Shown here piece by piece: positions 63,190-64,000 of a stretch of 64,000 bases of DNA. The stretch is from positions 1,538,252 through 1,602,251 of the forward strand of contig RPFO01000667.1 in assembly GCA_009746045.1 (NCBI GenBank), written 5' to 3'. How positions within the stretch are numbered: the stretch's first letter is position 1; every line of letters starts with the position of its first letter. The DNA comes from Mesostigma viride (Eukaryota; Streptophyta; Mesostigmatophyceae; Mesostigmatales; Mesostigmataceae). A program made the translations under genes and the position numbers. The notes beneath the pieces are model-generated. The model ran no database searches and was not told where the DNA came from. It saw nothing but the letters and a program-made list of their open reading frames with translations.

Positions 63190-64000
63190 AACAAACAAGC
63201 GAACCAACAAACAAACAAACAAGCAAGCAAGCAAACAAGCAAACAAGCAAACAAGCAAACAAGCAAACAAGCAAACAAGCAAACAAGCAAACAAGCAAAC
63301 AAGCAAACAAGCAAACAAGCAAACAAGCAAACAAGCAAACAAGCAAACAAGCAAACAAGCAAACAAGCAAACAAGCAAACAAGCAAACAAGCAAACAAGC
63401 AAACAAGCAAACAAGCAAACAAGCAAACAAGCAAACAAGCCAACAAGCCAACAAGCCAACAAGCCAACAAGCCAACAAGCCAACAAGCCAACAAGCCAAC
63501 AAGCCAACAAGCCAACAAGCCAACAAGCCAACAAGCCAACAAGCCAACAAGCCAACAAGCCAACAAGCCAACAAGCCAACAAGCAAACAAGCCAACAAGC
63601 AAACAAGCCAACAAGCCAACAAGCCAACGAGCGAACAAGCCAACAAGCGAACAAGCGAACAAACCAACAAACCAACAAACCAACAAACCAACAAGCCAAC
63701 AAGCCAACAAGCCAACAAGCCAACAAACCAGCAAACCAGCAAACCAGCAAACCAGCAAACCAGCAAACCAGCAAACCAGCAAACCAGCAAACCAGCAAAC
63801 CAGCAAACCAGCAAACCAGCAAACCAGCAAACCAGCAAACCAGCAAACCAGCAAACCAGCAAACCAGCAAACCAGCAAACCAGCAAACCAGCAAACCAGC
63901 AAACCAGCAAACCAGCAAACCAGCAAACCAGCAAACCAGCCAACCAGCCAACCAGCCAACCAGCCAACCAGCCAACCAGCCAACCAGCCAACCAGCCAAC
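63190..64000. repeat. Octanucleotide array AGC(A/C)AAC(A/C)
   Basis: The array continues past the window end. Blocks: AGCAAACA (about 63229-63439), AGCCAACA (63440-63582), a mixed zone (63583-63725), AGCAAACC (63726-63936) and AGCCAACC (63937-64000). The CWFAGLLV-type frames on the minus strand are artefacts. Confidence 0.95.

Noticed and set aside
63162-63999. 270-codon Cys/Trp/Leu-rich hydrophobic ORFs resembling membrane proteins
   Set aside because: Three frames are open simultaneously over the octanucleotide array; composition artefact.
1-64000. Prokaryotic-style operons, Shine-Dalgarno sites, attachment sites or prophage genes
   Set aside because: Spliced genes, ER signals and LINEs show eukaryotic nuclear DNA; no bacterial or viral gene was recognised.

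Overview
The window is nuclear DNA of a eukaryote. Genes are split by GT-AG introns of about 0.15-7 kb, tRNA genes lack an encoded CCA, and the DNA is packed with simple-sequence arrays and decayed non-LTR retrotransposons. A green-lineage alga is my best guess. The ER Hsp90 resembles the land-plant ER paralogue closely, (TTTAGGG)-like interstitial telomere motifs occur twice, and GT10 and GT29 glycosyltransferase genes are present. None of this is decisive.

Layout. 1-552: the 3' end of an ankyrin-repeat gene. 1981-13457 (minus): a HEATR6-like HEAT-repeat gene of three exons, whose large intron holds a 2-kb (TTCCCC)n tract running into the 3' splice site. 13458-14057: the shared promoter interval. 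14058-21319 (plus): a 13-exon ER Hsp90 (GRP94) ending in KDEL. 21.6-26.7 kb: nested and inverted retroelement pieces. 26.9-27.1 kb: two tRNA-Gly(UCC) genes. 29.9-38.0 kb (plus): a GT29 sialyltransferase-like gene with a 6.8-kb intron made of donor-site duplications, a (CCCCG)n satellite and a 5-kb minisatellite. 38.2-50.4 kb: fragments of two LINE components (an ORF1 element and an EN/RT ORF2 element) plus a third repeat family. 53034-54179 (plus): an intron-free GT10 fucosyltransferase-like gene. 55.5-61.1 kb: a decayed LINE ORF2 carrying a MITE and two stacked ORF1-element insertions. 61.8-62.4 kb (minus): a possible last exon. 63.2-64.0 kb: an octanucleotide array that runs off the window.

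How the genes relate. The Hsp90 gene encodes an ER chaperone, and the two glycosyltransferases would act in the secretory pathway. There is no sign of co-regulation, apart from HEATR6 and Hsp90 diverging from one 600-bp interval that holds a near-consensus heat-shock element.

Main unexpected signals. (1) In several unrelated genes the last 30-60 bases of an exon, with its splice donor or stop codon, are tandemly copied into the following intron or 3' flank. (2) Three introns have expanded pyrimidine repeats directly upstream of the 3' splice site; the two large ones contain no AG for 2.0 and 5.1 kb. (3) ORF1-only and ORF2-bearing retroelements share a 3'-terminal hairpin (ACTCC-CAAC-GGAGT) before an A/T-rich short-repeat tail, and one 45-bp insertion consists of little else. 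(4) A three-level nest of retroelements can be read from target-site duplications.
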